Source: Gammaproteobacteria bacterium (lineage in GTDB: Bacteria; Pseudomonadota; Gammaproteobacteria; Steroidobacterales; Steroidobacteraceae). From it: a DNA stretch of 32,201 bases. The notes beneath the pieces were generated by a model. That model was not told where the DNA came from and did no database searches. It saw only the letters and a list, made by a program, of their open reading frames with translations. The stretch lies in the NCBI GenBank assembly GCA_030038875.1, contig JASHQW010000033.1, positions 1 through 32,201 of the forward strand, read 5' to 3'. This document shows, piece by piece, positions 8,245-18,566 of the stretch (positions within the stretch are counted from its first letter, which is position 1; every line of letters starts with the position of its first letter). Both the position numbers and the translations under genes were made by a program.

Positions 8245-10350
8245 TCAGGTGATTTTCATGCCGGGCGCCGCGCCGCCGTCCGGCGCGAGCAGATAGAGGC
8301 CCGCACCCTCGCCACTCGCCGCCAGCACCATGCCCTCGGACACGCCGAACTTCATCTTGCGGGCGGCGAGGTTGGCAACCATCACGGTCAGGCGGCCCTC
8401 GAGGGCCGACGGGTCGTAGGCCGACTTGATGCCCGCGAAGACGGTGCGCTGCTCCGTTCCCAGATCGAGCGTGAGCTTCAGAAGCTTGTCGGCGCCGGCG
8501 ACCGCCTCGGCGCGCACGATCCGTGCCACGCGCAGGTCGATGCGCTTGAACTCGTCGATGGAGATGCTGGCCGCCCCGGCCGGCGCGGCCGCGGACGCGG
8601 CGCTCGTCGTCGAGGCGCTCGCAGCGGCCGCCACCCTGGCGGCGGTGCCGCCCGCGCCCGCAGGCGCCCCCATCTCGGCGTCGAACAGCGCCTCGAGCTG
8701 TCGGGGCTCGACGCGTGTCATGAGGTGCTCGTACGCGTTGACGCGCTCGGGCAGAACCGTGGCGTCGCTCCAGCGGAACGGCCGCTCGAGCCCGAAGAGC
8801 TGCCGTGCGACGCGCTCGGCGACCGCCGGCAGCACCGGCGCCAGCAGCACGCTGAGGAGCTTGAAGCCGGCGAGCGCGCGCGAGCAGACGTCCTGCAGCT
8901 CTGCGGCGCGATTGGGATCGCGCGCCAGCACCCAGGGCTGCCGCGCGTCGAATTCCTGATTGATGTGGTCGGCGACCCCCATGATGTCGCGCATGGCCTT
9001 GCCGAACTCGCGGCTCTCGTAGCTCTCCTGAACCTGTGCTGCCTGCGCCGCCGCCCGCGCGGTGAGCTGTCCGGTGTCACCGCTGTAGCGCAGCGCGCCG
9101 CCGAAGTGCCGGGTGATGAAGTTGGCGGCCCGGCTCGCGATGTTGACGTATTTGCCGACCAGGTCGCTGTTGACCCGCGAGAGGAAGTCGTCGGGATTGA
9201 AATCGAGGTCCTCGACACTGGCGTTGAGCTTGGCGGCGATGTAGTAGCGCAGCCACTCGGCGTTCATGCCGACGTCGAGATAGCGCAGCGGACTGATGCC
9301 GGTGCCGCGCGACTTCGACATCTTCTCGCCCGAGACGGTGATGAAGCCGTGCACGTACACGTGGTTCGGCACCTTGTAGGGAGGGCCCGCGAACCTCAGC
9401 ATCGCCGGCCAGAAAAGCGTATGGAAATAGATGATGTCCTTGCCGATGAAGTGGATCTGCTCGGTGTCGGGAGCGGCCAGGAACTCCTCGAAGCCGCGCG
9501 CCTCGCCCCGGGCGCGCGCCTTGCCGGTGGTGAAGTAGCTCTGCAGCGCCGCGAGATAGCCGATCGGCGCATCGAGCCACACGTAGAAGTACTTCCCCGG
9601 CGCATCCGGGATCGGGATGCCGAAATAGGGGGCGTCGCGCGAGATGTCCCAGTCGCCGAGGGCCCGGTCGCCGCGTCCGGAGAGCCACTCGCGGGCCTTG
9701 TTGGCGACCTGCGGCTGCAGCCGCTCGGGGGCCGCGAGCCATGACTCGAGGAACGCGACGCACTTCGGATCCGACAGGCGGAAGAAGAAGTGCTCCGAGC
9801 TCTTCAGCACCGGCTTCGCGCCCGAGAGCGCCGAATAGGGGTTGATGAGATCGATGGGCGCGTAGACGGTGCCGCACACCTCGCAGGCGTCGCCGAACTG
9901 ATCCGGCGAGTGGCAATTGGGACATTCGCCCTTGATGTAGCGGTCGGGCAGGAACATCGCCTTGACGGGGTCGAAGAACTGCTCGACGTCTTTCTTACAT
10001 ATGAGCCCGGCGGCCTTGAGGCGCGCATACACGTCCTGCGACAGGCGGGTGTTTTCGGGCGAGTCCGTCGAGTACCAGTGGTCGAAGCTGAGATGAAAGC
10101 CCGTGAGATAGCGCGGCCGCCCGGCGGCGATGCGCGCCACCAGCTGTTGTGGCGTGACGCCCTCGGCTTCCGCCTTGAGCATGATCGGTGCGCCGTGGGC
10201 GTCGTCGGCGCAGACGAAATGCACCTGATGCCCCCGCATGCGCTGGAAGCGCACCCAGATGTCCGCCTGGATGTACTCCATGATGTGCCCGATGTGGAAC
10301 GGGCCGTTGGCGTAGGGGAGCGCCGTGGTGACGAAGATCCGCCGGGTCAT
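8245..10350 (-). CDS. metG: Methionyl-tRNA synthetase with C-terminal tRNA-binding domain
   Basis: HIGH motif ([18 protein letters not shown]), zinc motif CPNC...[14 protein letters not shown]-terminal [17 protein letters not shown]. Confidence 0.97.
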   Translation of the reverse strand: MTRRIFVTTALPYANGPFHIGHIMEYIQADIWVRFQRMRGHQVHFVCADDAHGAPIMLKAEAEGVTPQQLVARIAAGRPRYLTGFHLSFDHWYSTDSPENTRLSQDVYARLKAAGLICKKDVEQFFDPVKAMFLPDRYIKGECPNCHSPDQFGDACEVCGTVYAPIDLINPYSALSGAKPVLKSSEHFFFRLSDPKCVAFLESWLAAPERLQPQVANKAREWLSGRGDRALGDWDISRDAPYFGIPIPDAPGKYFYVWLDAPIGYLAALQSYFTTGKARARGEARGFEEFLAAPDTEQIHFIGKDIIYFHTLFWPAMLRFAGPPYKVPNHVYVHGFITVSGEKMSKSRGTGISPLRYLDVGMNAEWLRYYIAAKLNASVEDLDFNPDDFLSRVNSDLVGKYVNIASRAANFITRHFGGALRYSGDTGQLTARAAAQAAQVQESYESREFGKAMRDIMGVADHINQEFDARQPWVLARDPNRAAELQDVCSRALAGFKLLSVLLAPVLPAVAERVARQLFGLERPFRWSDATVLPERVNAYEHLMTRVEPRQLEALFDAEMGAPAGAGGTAARVAAAASASTTSAASAAAPAGAASISIDEFKRIDLRVARIVRAEAVAGADKLLKLTLDLGTEQRTVFAGIKSAYDPSALEGRLTVMVANLAARKMKFGVSEGMVLAASGEGAGLYLLAPDGGAAPGMKIT

Positions 10351-10391
10351 CCGAGTAGTTTACCGTCCCGGCGCGGCGCTTGCCGGGGAGC

Positions 10392-11453
10392 TCAGCCGGC
10401 TTCGCGGACCTCCTCGAACTTCGCCTTGTTGATCGCCTTCTTGTAGGCCTCTTTGCCGCTGATCTGCCGCGAGTCGAGCAGCTGTTGGATCGCCGAGTCC
10501 ATGGTGCGCATGCCGAACTGGCCGCCGGTCTGCATGGCGTTATCGAGCTGGTCGAGCTTGCCCTGGCGGATGAGGTTGGCGGCCGCCGGAGTGTTGACCA
10601 GGATCTCGAGCGCCGCGACGCGGCCCTGGCGGTCGGCGCGCTGCAGCAGCTGCTGCGAGACCACGCCACGCAGCGAGGTCGACAGCATGGTGCGCACGTG
10701 CGACTGCTTGTCGGAGGGGAACACATTCACCATGCGGTCGACGGTAGCCGCTGCGCCGTTGGTGTGCAGCGTGCCCATCACCAGAATACCCATCTCCGCG
10801 GCCGTGACCGCGATGCTCATGGTCTCGAGGTCGCGCAACTCGCCGACCAGCACCACGTCGGGATCCTCGCGCAGGGCCGAGTGGACCGCGGCCGCGAAGC
10901 TCGGGCTGTGAACGCCGATCTCGCGCTGGCTGATGAGGCAGCTCTTTCTCTCGTGCACGAACTCGATCGGGTCCTCAACGGTGAGAATATGGCCGTTCAC
11001 GCGGCGGTTGATGTCGTCGATCATCGCGGCGAGCGTGGTGGACTTGCCCGAGCCGGTCTTGCCGGTGACGAGGATCAGCCCGCTGTTGGCCCGGCACAGC
11101 TGACGCACCGCTTCCGGGAGCTTGAGCTCATCGAGCGTGAGGGCCTTGGAGGGGATCGCCCGCAATACTCCGCCCATGCCGTTCAGCTGCCGCATCACGT
11201 TGACGCGGAAGCGGCCCTTGCCCTCGAGCGTGTAGGCGAAGTCGGCGCCGTCCTTCTTCTCGAAGCGGTCGACGGCGGTCTTCGGCATGATCTCGTAGAG
11301 CGCCGTCTTGACGAAGTCGACGGGCAGCTTGTCCGGCCTCAGGGGCATGAGATCGCCGTAGACGCGGATGCGCGGCGGGTCGCCGGCGATGAAGTGCAGG
11401 TCCGAGCCGCGCTTCTCGAGGACCTCGTTCAGAAAGGAATCGATCTGCGCCAC
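10392..11453 (-). CDS. PilT-like retraction ATPase (353 aa)
   Basis: Walker A GKTGSGKSTTLAAMID, LTVEDPIEFVHE, LREDPDVVLVGELRDLET, GTLHTNGAAATVDRMVN. Confidence 0.92.
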   Translation of the reverse strand: MAQIDSFLNEVLEKRGSDLHFIAGDPPRIRVYGDLMPLRPDKLPVDFVKTALYEIMPKTAVDRFEKKDGADFAYTLEGKGRFRVNVMRQLNGMGGVLRAIPSKALTLDELKLPEAVRQLCRANSGLILVTGKTGSGKSTTLAAMIDDINRRVNGHILTVEDPIEFVHERKSCLISQREIGVHSPSFAAAVHSALREDPDVVLVGELRDLETMSIAVTAAEMGILVMGTLHTNGAAATVDRMVNVFPSDKQSHVRTMLSTSLRGVVSQQLLQRADRQGRVAALEILVNTPAAANLIRQGKLDQLDNAMQTGGQFGMRTMDSAIQQLLDSRQISGKEAYKKAINKAKFEEVREAG

Positions 11454-11463
11454 GATGACCCCG

Positions 11464-12588
11464 TCAGGACGCCTGAGGGGACGCCGCGGCGGCCGCCGGC
11501 GGGGCGCTGTCCATCTTCGGCAGCATGCTCGTGTCGGTGACGAACTTCTGGAAGTTGCGCTTCTCGGTGGCGTAGTTGTAGGCGTCGTCGGGATCGACGG
11601 TGCGCGCGTTGATCGCGGCCAGCAGCGCCTGGTCGAGCAGCTGCATGCCGAGGTCGCGGCCCATCTGCAGCTGACTGGGAATCTGATGCGTCTGCTCGCT
11701 CTGGATGAGCTTGGCGATCGCCTTGGTCATCATCAGGATCTCGCAGACGGCGCGGCGCCCATGCGCATCGGCGGTCTTCACCAGCACCTGGGTCACGACT
11801 GCGAGCAGGCTCTGCGCCAGGAAGCTCTTGGTCTGCTCGCGCTCCTCGACCGGCAGGGCATCGATGATGCGGTCGATGGTCTTGACGGCGCCGGTGGTGT
11901 GCAGAGTGCCGAGCACCAGGTGGCCGGTCTCGGCCGCGGTCATGGCCATCGAGATGGTCTCGGCGTCGCGCAACTCGCCCACCAGGATCACGTCCGGGTC
12001 CTCGCGCATGGCCGCGCGCACCCCTTCGGCGAAGCTCGGGATGTGCGTGCCGAGCTCGCGCTGAATCACCTGGCTCTGCTTGCTCGCGTGCACGAACTCG
12101 ATCGGATCCTCGAGGCTGATGATGTTGAGCTTACGCGTGGAGTTCAGGTGATCGATCATCGCCGCGAGCGTGGTCGACTTGCCGGTGCCGGTGGAGCCGG
12201 TCACCAGCACCATGCCCTGATGGAAGTCGCACAGCCTGGTGACCACTGCCGGAAGAGCCAGGCTCGCGAGCGTCGGCACGGTCGAGGGGATGGCGCGGAA
12301 GGTGGCGCCGATGCCGGTGTCCTTGCGATAGACGTTGACGCGGAAACGCCCGCCCTCGGCGGACACGTAGGAGAAGTCGAGGTCGTTGCCCCTGGCGAAA
12401 TGCTCGTTTTGCGAGTTGGTGAGGATCTCGCCGATGTAGCCTTCGAGCTCCCCAGGGCGCAGGTCGCGAAACTTGATCGGCAGCAGGTCGCCATGCATGC
12501 GCAGCATCGGCGGCACGCCGACCGCCAGGTGCACGTCCGAGCACCCCTGCTGCGTGCCGAGCTTCAGGAACGCATCTATACGCGCCAC
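11464..12588 (-). CDS. PilT-like retraction ATPase, tandem paralogue (374 aa)
   Basis: Walker A GSTGTGKSTTLAAMID, SLEDPIEFVHA, MREDPDVILVGELRDAET, GTLHTTGAVKTIDRIID. Confidence 0.92.
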   Translation of the reverse strand: MARIDAFLKLGTQQGCSDVHLAVGVPPMLRMHGDLLPIKFRDLRPGELEGYIGEILTNSQNEHFARGNDLDFSYVSAEGGRFRVNVYRKDTGIGATFRAIPSTVPTLASLALPAVVTRLCDFHQGMVLVTGSTGTGKSTTLAAMIDHLNSTRKLNIISLEDPIEFVHASKQSQVIQRELGTHIPSFAEGVRAAMREDPDVILVGELRDAETISMAMTAAETGHLVLGTLHTTGAVKTIDRIIDALPVEEREQTKSFLAQSLLAVVTQVLVKTADAHGRRAVCEILMMTKAIAKLIQSEQTHQIPSQLQMGRDLGMQLLDQALLAAINARTVDPDDAYNYATEKRNFQKFVTDTSMLPKMDSAPPAAAAASPQAS

Positions 12589-12780
12589 GCGGCCTCCCCG
12601 GCCAGAAAACTCCTGATCCTGTTTAGCCCGCCGCGGACCGCAGGATCAACAGCTTGAAGCGGGAAATTTGACGTAACGCACGAACTTTTTCAATTGGCGG
12701 GCGGCACCCGCGGCGCCGCCCGCAGGCCAGCCGACCAGAGCTGTTGTACCCGCCGGCCTTACAGCGCAAGTGTGCGCTGG

Positions 12781-15234
12781 TTAACGGAAGCGCTCGAGCG
12801 CGACCCGCAGCTCGTCCATCGTCTGGAAGCGCTTGTTCTTGTCGACCGCCATCGCCTTCACCACCAGATCCGAGAGGCCGGGCGGCAGGTTGGGGTTCAG
12901 GTCCTGCGGGACACGCGCCTTGCCCTGCACGTGCTGGTACATGACCGACATGTGATCGCCGCGCGAGTAGGGCGGCACGCCGGTCACCATCTCGTAGAGC
13001 ATGACGCCGAGCGCGTAGATATCGGCGCGCTCGTCGACCTTCTTGCCGAGGATCTGCTCGGGGGCCATGTACTTCGGCGAGCCGATGACGTAGCCGGTCT
13101 TGGTGAGCTGCGTGTCGCCCTCGCGCTGCGCCGCCGCGACGCCGAAGTCCACGATCTTCAGCAGCCCCTCCTGGTTGATGAGCACGTTGGCGGGCTTCAG
13201 GTCGCGGTGCACGATGCCCTGCTGGTGCGCCACCGCCATGCCGGTGCAGATGTCGATGCCGAACTGCATGGCGCGCTTCAGCTCGACCGGTTTCTCGTTG
13301 ACGACTTCGCTGCCGAGCGTATGCGAGGGGAAGTACTCCATCGAGATGGCATAGTTCCCCTGGATGTAGAGGAAGTCGTAGATGCGGATGACGTTCTTAT
13401 GGGTGATCTTGCGCGAGTAACGCAGCTCATGGACGAAGCGCTTCATCACCTCCTCGTCCTGCGAGACGTTCGGGTTGAGGAACTTGAGGATGAGGCGCTC
13501 ATCGACCACCGTGTCCTCCATCAGCAGCACGGTGCCGAAAGCGCCGCGCCCGATGCGATCGATGTACTTGTAGCGGCCCTCGATGATGTCGCCGGGCTTG
13601 AGCGTCTGGATGTCGAGGCGCGCGGCGGCGGAGGCCGCGGCCTCGGCCTGACGGCGCGCCTGGCCATCGATCACCACCGTGCGGGTGGGCTCGTGCGCCG
13701 CCGCCGGCGGCGGGCGCACGCCGCTTTGCGCCGGGGCGGGCGGCATGGTCGGCGGCAGCGCCGAGGGAGGCGGCACGCTCGGCGCCAGGGTGGCGATGCC
13801 GGCGATGCGGTTATCGAGCTCGGTGACCGCGGCCGCGGCCATGCGCGAGATGGTCTGATCCTGCGAGCCGGCCTGCGCCTGCAGCTCCTTGCGCACCTGG
13901 TCGGCCTGGCTCTCATCGGCCACCTTGGAGAGCGCCTGCATCGCCTCGATGCGGATCTCGCGCTCGGGACGGGCCACGAGCGGCAGCAGCTCATCCACCA
14001 GCTTGGCATCGCCCAGCTTGCCGAGCGCGCGCACCACGATCGGCATGGCCTTGCCGTGGCTGCCGGTATGCAGCATTTCCATGAGGCGCGGCACGGCACG
14101 CTTGCTGCCGATCTCGGCGAGCGCGTCCACCGCGCGCTCGCTCACCCACCAGTCGCTGTCACGCGTGGCCTGGATGAGCGAGTCGACCGCGCGCTCGTCC
14201 TTGGTCTGGTTGAGGATCTCGATGGCGGCGCGGCGGATGTCCTCGTCCTTGTCGCGCACCAGCTGCAGCACCGCGTCGATCACCTTCGGACCGCCGATCT
14301 TGCCGAGCGCGTCCGCGGCGCGGCTGCGCACCCACCAGTCGCTGTCCTTGAGCGCCTCCAGCAGGTACTTGACCGACTTGGCGTCCCCGACCTCGTTCAG
14401 CACCTCGACCGCCGCGCGCCGTGCGTTCTCGTTCTCGTCCTTGAGCACGGGGATCAGGTGGCGGATCGTCTCCGGGTGGTTGGCCTTGATGACGACGTCG
14501 ACGGCCTTGTTGAGCACGTCGATTTCCGGGTCGCGCAGCAGCGCGCATACCCGCTCGACGTCGATGGGGCCGTCCATGCGCTGCAGCGCCGAGAGCGTCG
14601 CGCTGCGGATCAGCTTGTTGGGATCCTTGAGCAGGCCCTGCAGCGTGCTCTGCACCTCCGGGGTGTTGAAGCGCCCCAGGGTGTTGATGATGTGCACGCG
14701 CGCGATCGGGTCCTTGCCCTGGACGCGGCCGATCAGCTCGGGGAGCGCGCTCTTGTCGGCGATCTCGCCGATGAGGCGGAACAGCGCCGCCTTCTCGTTC
14801 GGCTCCTGGGCGTAGGCCGCGGTGAGGAGCTCGCGCACCGAGAAACGTGACTTCTGCGCGGTAATGACCTCGAGCAGGGCCGACTTGGAGATCCCCTGGG
14901 TGTTGAGCGCGTCGAGCAGCAGGTGCGCCGGGTAGTTGCGGTTGCTGGTGAGCGCCCAGGAGATGCCCGAGATGACGCGCGGGCTGCCCTCGATCAGCCC
15001 CTGCATGTACTGGGGGAAGGTCTTTGGATTGAGGAGCGCCGCGAGCACGTCGACCAGCGCCAGGGTCGCCGCCTTGTCGGCCTCCGGGAGCGCCGCGAAT
15101 ATGGACTCGATGGCGCCCGGGCCGACCTGCTTCAGCGCCGCCACCGCCTTCTGCGTAGCCGGGTTCGACGGATCGCTCGAGGTGCGGATCTCGTGGATCA
15201 GCCGGTCGGCGCGCAGGTTGGTGAAAAAGCTCAT
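12781..15234 (-). CDS. HEAT-repeat protein with C-terminal Hanks-type Ser/Thr kinase; ORF open to 15291, likely ATG at 15234
   Basis: HEAT repeats (DSDWWVRSRAADALGKIGGPKVIDAV...); kinase motifs GRGAFGTVLL, HRDLKPANVLIN, DFGVAAA, SPKYMAPEQ, DIYALGVMLYEMVTG. Confidence 0.93.
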   Translation of the reverse strand: MSFFTNLRADRLIHEIRTSSDPSNPATQKAVAALKQVGPGAIESIFAALPEADKAATLALVDVLAALLNPKTFPQYMQGLIEGSPRVISGISWALTSNRNYPAHLLLDALNTQGISKSALLEVITAQKSRFSVRELLTAAYAQEPNEKAALFRLIGEIADKSALPELIGRVQGKDPIARVHIINTLGRFNTPEVQSTLQGLLKDPNKLIRSATLSALQRMDGPIDVERVCALLRDPEIDVLNKAVDVVIKANHPETIRHLIPVLKDENENARRAAVEVLNEVGDAKSVKYLLEALKDSDWWVRSRAADALGKIGGPKVIDAVLQLVRDKDEDIRRAAIEILNQTKDERAVDSLIQATRDSDWWVSERAVDALAEIGSKRAVPRLMEMLHTGSHGKAMPIVVRALGKLGDAKLVDELLPLVARPEREIRIEAMQALSKVADESQADQVRKELQAQAGSQDQTISRMAAAAVTELDNRIAGIATLAPSVPPPSALPPTMPPAPAQSGVRPPPAAAHEPTRTVVIDGQARRQAEAAASAAARLDIQTLKPGDIIEGRYKYIDRIGRGAFGTVLLMEDTVVDERLILKFLNPNVSQDEEVMKRFVHELRYSRKITHKNVIRIYDFLYIQGNYAISMEYFPSHTLGSEVVNEKPVELKRAMQFGIDICTGMAVAHQQGIVHRDLKPANVLINQEGLLKIVDFGVAAAQREGDTQLTKTGYVIGSPKYMAPEQILGKKVDERADIYALGVMLYEMVTGVPPYSRGDHMSVMYQHVQGKARVPQDLNPNLPPGLSDLVVKAMAVDKNKRFQTMDELRVALERFR

Positions 15235-15445
15235 GCGGCGATTACGCCCGGCAACCGCCCCGGCGGGGCCCCGCACCCGGCTCGCGGGCAACAGAAGCCC
15301 CGTGCGGCTGGGCGGCCGCAGAGGGGTCCGTTGTGGGGCGCAGATGTAATCAAGCGAACATAGCGACGGCGCAGCAATTATGCCACAGGCCTGCTACCGG
15401 CCCGGTTGCTACAATTCTCAACTGGCCCCGCCGGACTCATTCGCC

Positions 15446-16543
15446 ATGACCCCCGAGCCCCCCCAGAACGCCGTGCGCGCTGCGCTCGACGCCTACATCG
15501 ACCCTTATCTCGGGGAGACGCTCGGCTCCGCGCAGGCGGTGCGCGGGGTGAGGGCCGACGGCGCAGGTTACCGCGCGCAGATCGTTCTCGGTTATCCGGT
15601 CGGCGGCTATCGCGACGAGCTCGCCGCCGGCCTCGCCGCGGCGCTCGCCGCGGCAGGGATCCAGGCGCCGCTCGCCATCGAGCTCGAGTCCGCGATCGGC
15701 ACCCATGCGGTACAGCGCGGCCTGAAGCCGCTCGGTGAGATCAAGAACATCGTGGCCGTGGCCTCCGGAAAGGGCGGCGTCGGCAAGTCCACCGTGGCGG
15801 TCAATCTGGCCCTCGCCTGGGCCGGCCAGGGGGCACGGGTCGGGATACTGGACGCCGATATCTATGGACCGAGCCAGCCATTGATGCTGGGCCTCGCAGC
15901 GCAGCGGCCGGCATCGGCCGACGGCAAGCACCTGACGCCGCTCGTGGCCCACGGTGTGAGCGCCATGTCGATCGGGTTCCTCGTCGATGCCGAGCAGCCG
16001 ATGGTCTGGCGCGGGCCGATGGTCACGCAGGCGCTCACCCAGCTGCTCGGCGAGACCCAGTGGGGAGCGCTCGACTATCTGGTGGTCGACATGCCGCCGG
16101 GCACCGGGGATATCCAGCTGACGCTCGCCCAGCGCGTGCCGGTCGCGGGCGCCGTGATCGTGACCACGCCGCAGGACATAGCGCTCGCCGACGCGCGCAA
16201 GGGACTCAAGATGTTCGAGAAGGTCGCCGTGCCGGTGCTCGGCGTGGTCGAGAACATGAGCGTGCACATCTGTCCGCAGTGCGGACACACCGAGCACATA
16301 TTCGGCGCCGGCGGCGGGGCGCGCATGGCGGCGCAGTACGGGGTGAAGCTCCTCGGGGAGCTGCCGCTCGACGCCCGCATCCGCGAAGAGGCCGACGGCG
16401 GGCGGCCGACCGTGATCGCTGCCCCCGACTCGCCGCGCGCGCGCTGCTACCTCGAGATGGCGCGCCGCACGGCCGCCGCGCTCGCGGTGCGCGCGCGCGA
16501 TCGCAGCAGCGTGTTTCCGAAGATCGTCATCGAAGAAACCTGA
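15446..16543 (+). CDS. apbC: Mrp/ApbC-family Fe-S cluster carrier P-loop ATPase
   Basis: VASGKGGVGKSTVAVNLALAWA, DADIYGPSQPLMLG, VDMPPGTGDIQLTL, CPQCGHTEHIFG. Confidence 0.95.
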   Translation: MTPEPPQNAVRAALDAYIDPYLGETLGSAQAVRGVRADGAGYRAQIVLGYPVGGYRDELAAGLAAALAAAGIQAPLAIELESAIGTHAVQRGLKPLGEIKNIVAVASGKGGVGKSTVAVNLALAWAGQGARVGILDADIYGPSQPLMLGLAAQRPASADGKHLTPLVAHGVSAMSIGFLVDAEQPMVWRGPMVTQALTQLLGETQWGALDYLVVDMPPGTGDIQLTLAQRVPVAGAVIVTTPQDIALADARKGLKMFEKVAVPVLGVVENMSVHICPQCGHTEHIFGAGGGARMAAQYGVKLLGELPLDARIREEADGGRPTVIAAPDSPRARCYLEMARRTAAALAVRARDRSSVFPKIVIEET

Positions 16544-16555
16544 AGACTGGAACTC

Positions 16556-17122
16556 ATGAGCATCAAGTCTGACAACTGGATCCGCCGCATGGCGCGCGAG
16601 CAGCGCATGATCGAGCCCTTCGAGCCCGAGCAGGTGCGCCAGAGCAACGGCCACCGGATCGTCTCCTACGGCACCTCGAGCTACGGTTACGACGTGCGCT
16701 GCGCGAGCGAGTTCAAGATCTTCACCAACATCAACTCGACCATCGTCGACCCGAAGAACTTCGACGAGAAGAGCTTCGTCGACTTCGACGGTGATGTTTG
16801 CATCATTCCACCGAACTCGTTCGCGCTGGCGAGCACCGTCGAATACTTCCGCATCCCGCGCAACGTGTTGGTTGTCTGTCTCGGAAAAAGTTCCTATGCC
16901 CGCTGCGGTATCGTATGTAACGTAACGCCTTTGGAGCCCGAGTGGGAGGGCCACGTCACGCTCGAGTTCTCCAACACCACGCCGCTGCCCGCCAAGATCT
17001 ATGCCAACGAGGGCGTCGCGCAGATGCTGTTCTTCGAGTCCGACGAGGTGTGCGCAACCTCCTATAAAGACCGCGGCGGCAAGTACCAGGGGCAGAGAGG
17101 GGTCACGCTGCCGAAGACCTGA
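16556..17122 (+). CDS. dcd: dCTP deaminase
   Basis: [71 protein letters not shown]. Confidence 0.97.
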   Translation: MSIKSDNWIRRMAREQRMIEPFEPEQVRQSNGHRIVSYGTSSYGYDVRCASEFKIFTNINSTIVDPKNFDEKSFVDFDGDVCIIPPNSFALASTVEYFRIPRNVLVVCLGKSSYARCGIVCNVTPLEPEWEGHVTLEFSNTTPLPAKIYANEGVAQMLFFESDEVCATSYKDRGGKYQGQRGVTLPKT

Positions 17123-17167
17123 GGCGCACGGGGCGGAGCGGTCCGCTCGAGTGCGCGCGCGTGCAGC

Positions 17168-17920
17168 TCATTGCCACTTGAAGCTGCGGATCTCCATGGT
17201 CCACTGCACGTCGTCGCCCTTCGTCTGCTCGACCTTCATCGGCACGTAGCCTTGCTGCGGCGCGCACCAGAAGCGCGTGATGCGCGGCGAGCCGGCCTTC
17301 TGGGCGCGATAGACCACCGTCGCTATCGCGCCCATGGGCGTCTGCAGCGTGGCTTCGGCCTCGCGCGCGAACTGATACTCGCGCGTGCCGCTCTTGTCGA
17401 TCATCCGGAAGCTGCTCGGCGTGCGCCCGGCAAGCAGCTCGACCATCAGGGCGAGCTGCACCGAACCGTCGTCCTGCACTCCCGGCGCGAGCGGCTGGTC
17501 CAACCGGGCGCCGTCGAGCGTGCCGGTGACCCGAGCGGCGTGCCAGTCGTAGCTCAGATCGGTGGATTTATCGCGGTCGCCGCCGAGCGAGCGAAAGCTC
17601 AGCGGCTGCACCTCGGAGGCCGTCACGCGCACGACGCTGATCTGGCGCGGCGGAAAGATCCCGGAAGCCAGCCGGCCGATGCCCCGTGGCGCGCTGCTCG
17701 AGGTGAAGGTCCACGTGTCGCCGGTCTGCTCGAGGCTCAAGTCCGACACGGCGACGGTCATGCCATGCCAGATGCCCTGGTAGCTCGCCTGGTAGGGCTT
17801 GAGCCCGTCGGCCCCGGCGGCGCTCGTCACCGCAGCGGCCATGAGCGCGAGGAGCGGCAGCGCCCGGCGCGCGCGCACCCGGCGGCCGGGCTCGGCGGCT
17901 TCACGGCGCAGCCGCGGCAC
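17168..17920 (-). CDS. DUF3108-like periplasmic protein (likely GTG start near 17920; the longer ORF overlaps purN)
   Basis: Signal-like ALPLLALMAAAVTSAAGADG, then YQASYQGIWHGMTVAVSDLSLEQTGDTWTFTSSS...; pattern typical of DUF3108. Confidence 0.75.
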   Translation of the reverse strand: MPRLRREAAEPGRRVRARRALPLLALMAAAVTSAAGADGLKPYQASYQGIWHGMTVAVSDLSLEQTGDTWTFTSSSAPRGIGRLASGIFPPRQISVVRVTASEVQPLSFRSLGGDRDKSTDLSYDWHAARVTGTLDGARLDQPLAPGVQDDGSVQLALMVELLAGRTPSSFRMIDKSGTREYQFAREAEATLQTPMGAIATVVYRAQKAGSPRITRFWCAPQQGYVPMKVEQTKGDDVQWTMEIRSFKWQ

Positions 17921-18566
17921 GGAAATCCTCCACCAGCGGGGCCGTGAGCCGCCGCCCGTCGAGCCATGCGGCGCCATCGCGCCAGGCGAGGCGCCCGTCG
18001 GCGAACCAGCCGAGCACGCGGGGATAGATGACGTGCTCAGTGGCGAGCACGCGCGCGGCGAGCGACGCCTCGGTGTCGGCGGGATCGACCGCAACCTGCG
18101 ACTGCAGCACCACCGGCCCGGCATCGAGCTCCGGCGTCACGAAATGAACGCTCGCGCCGTGCACGGCATCGCCCGCGGCGAGCACGCGGCGGTGGGTGTC
18201 GAGCCCGCGGTATTTCGGCAGCAGCGAGGGATGGATGTTGAACAGGCGGCCGAGGTAGCGCGCCACGAATTCCGCCGACAGCACGCGCATGAAGCCGGCG
18301 AGCGCCACCGCGTCCGGGTGGTGCCGCTCGAGCGCCGCGCCGAGCTCGCGCTCGAAGGCCCCCCGCTCGCCCCGATAGACGAGTGTCGCGGTCTCGAGGC
18401 CGCGGGCGCGCGCCGCATCGAGCCCGCCGGCGCCGGGGCGATCGGCGATCACCACCACGACGCGCGCCGCGAGGACGCCGCGGGCGCAGGCGCCTGCCAG
18501 CGCCTCCATGTTGGAGCCGCGCCCGGAAATGAGGATGGCAAGCTTAAGCGGTGTGGCGGTGCTCAT
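17901..18566 (-). CDS. purN: Phosphoribosylglycinamide formyltransferase
   Basis: [62 protein letters not shown]. Confidence 0.97.
   Translation of the reverse strand: MSTATPLKLAILISGRGSNMEALAGACARGVLAARVVVVIADRPGAGGLDAARARGLETATLVYRGERGAFERELGAALERHHPDAVALAGFMRVLSAEFVARYLGRLFNIHPSLLPKYRGLDTHRRVLAAGDAVHGASVHFVTPELDAGPVVLQSQVAVDPADTEASLAARVLATEHVIYPRVLGWFADGRLAWRDGAAWLDGRRLTAPLVEDFRAAAAP

Noticed and set aside
8122-9744. 540-aa plus-strand ORF
   Set aside because: Antisense to metG and rnfB; shadow ORF.
12614-12648. Inverted repeat TGATCCTG/CAGGATCA upstream of the first PilT-like gene
   Set aside because: Short 8-bp arms with a 19-nt loop; may be an operator but evidence is too weak to call.
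12694-14850. 718-aa plus-strand ORF
   Set aside because: Antisense to the HEAT/kinase gene; a His/Arg/Leu/Asp-rich translation is typical of spurious ORFs opposite high-GC coding sequence.
15437-16954. 505-aa minus-strand ORF
   Set aside because: Antisense to mrp/apbC and dcd; shadow ORF.
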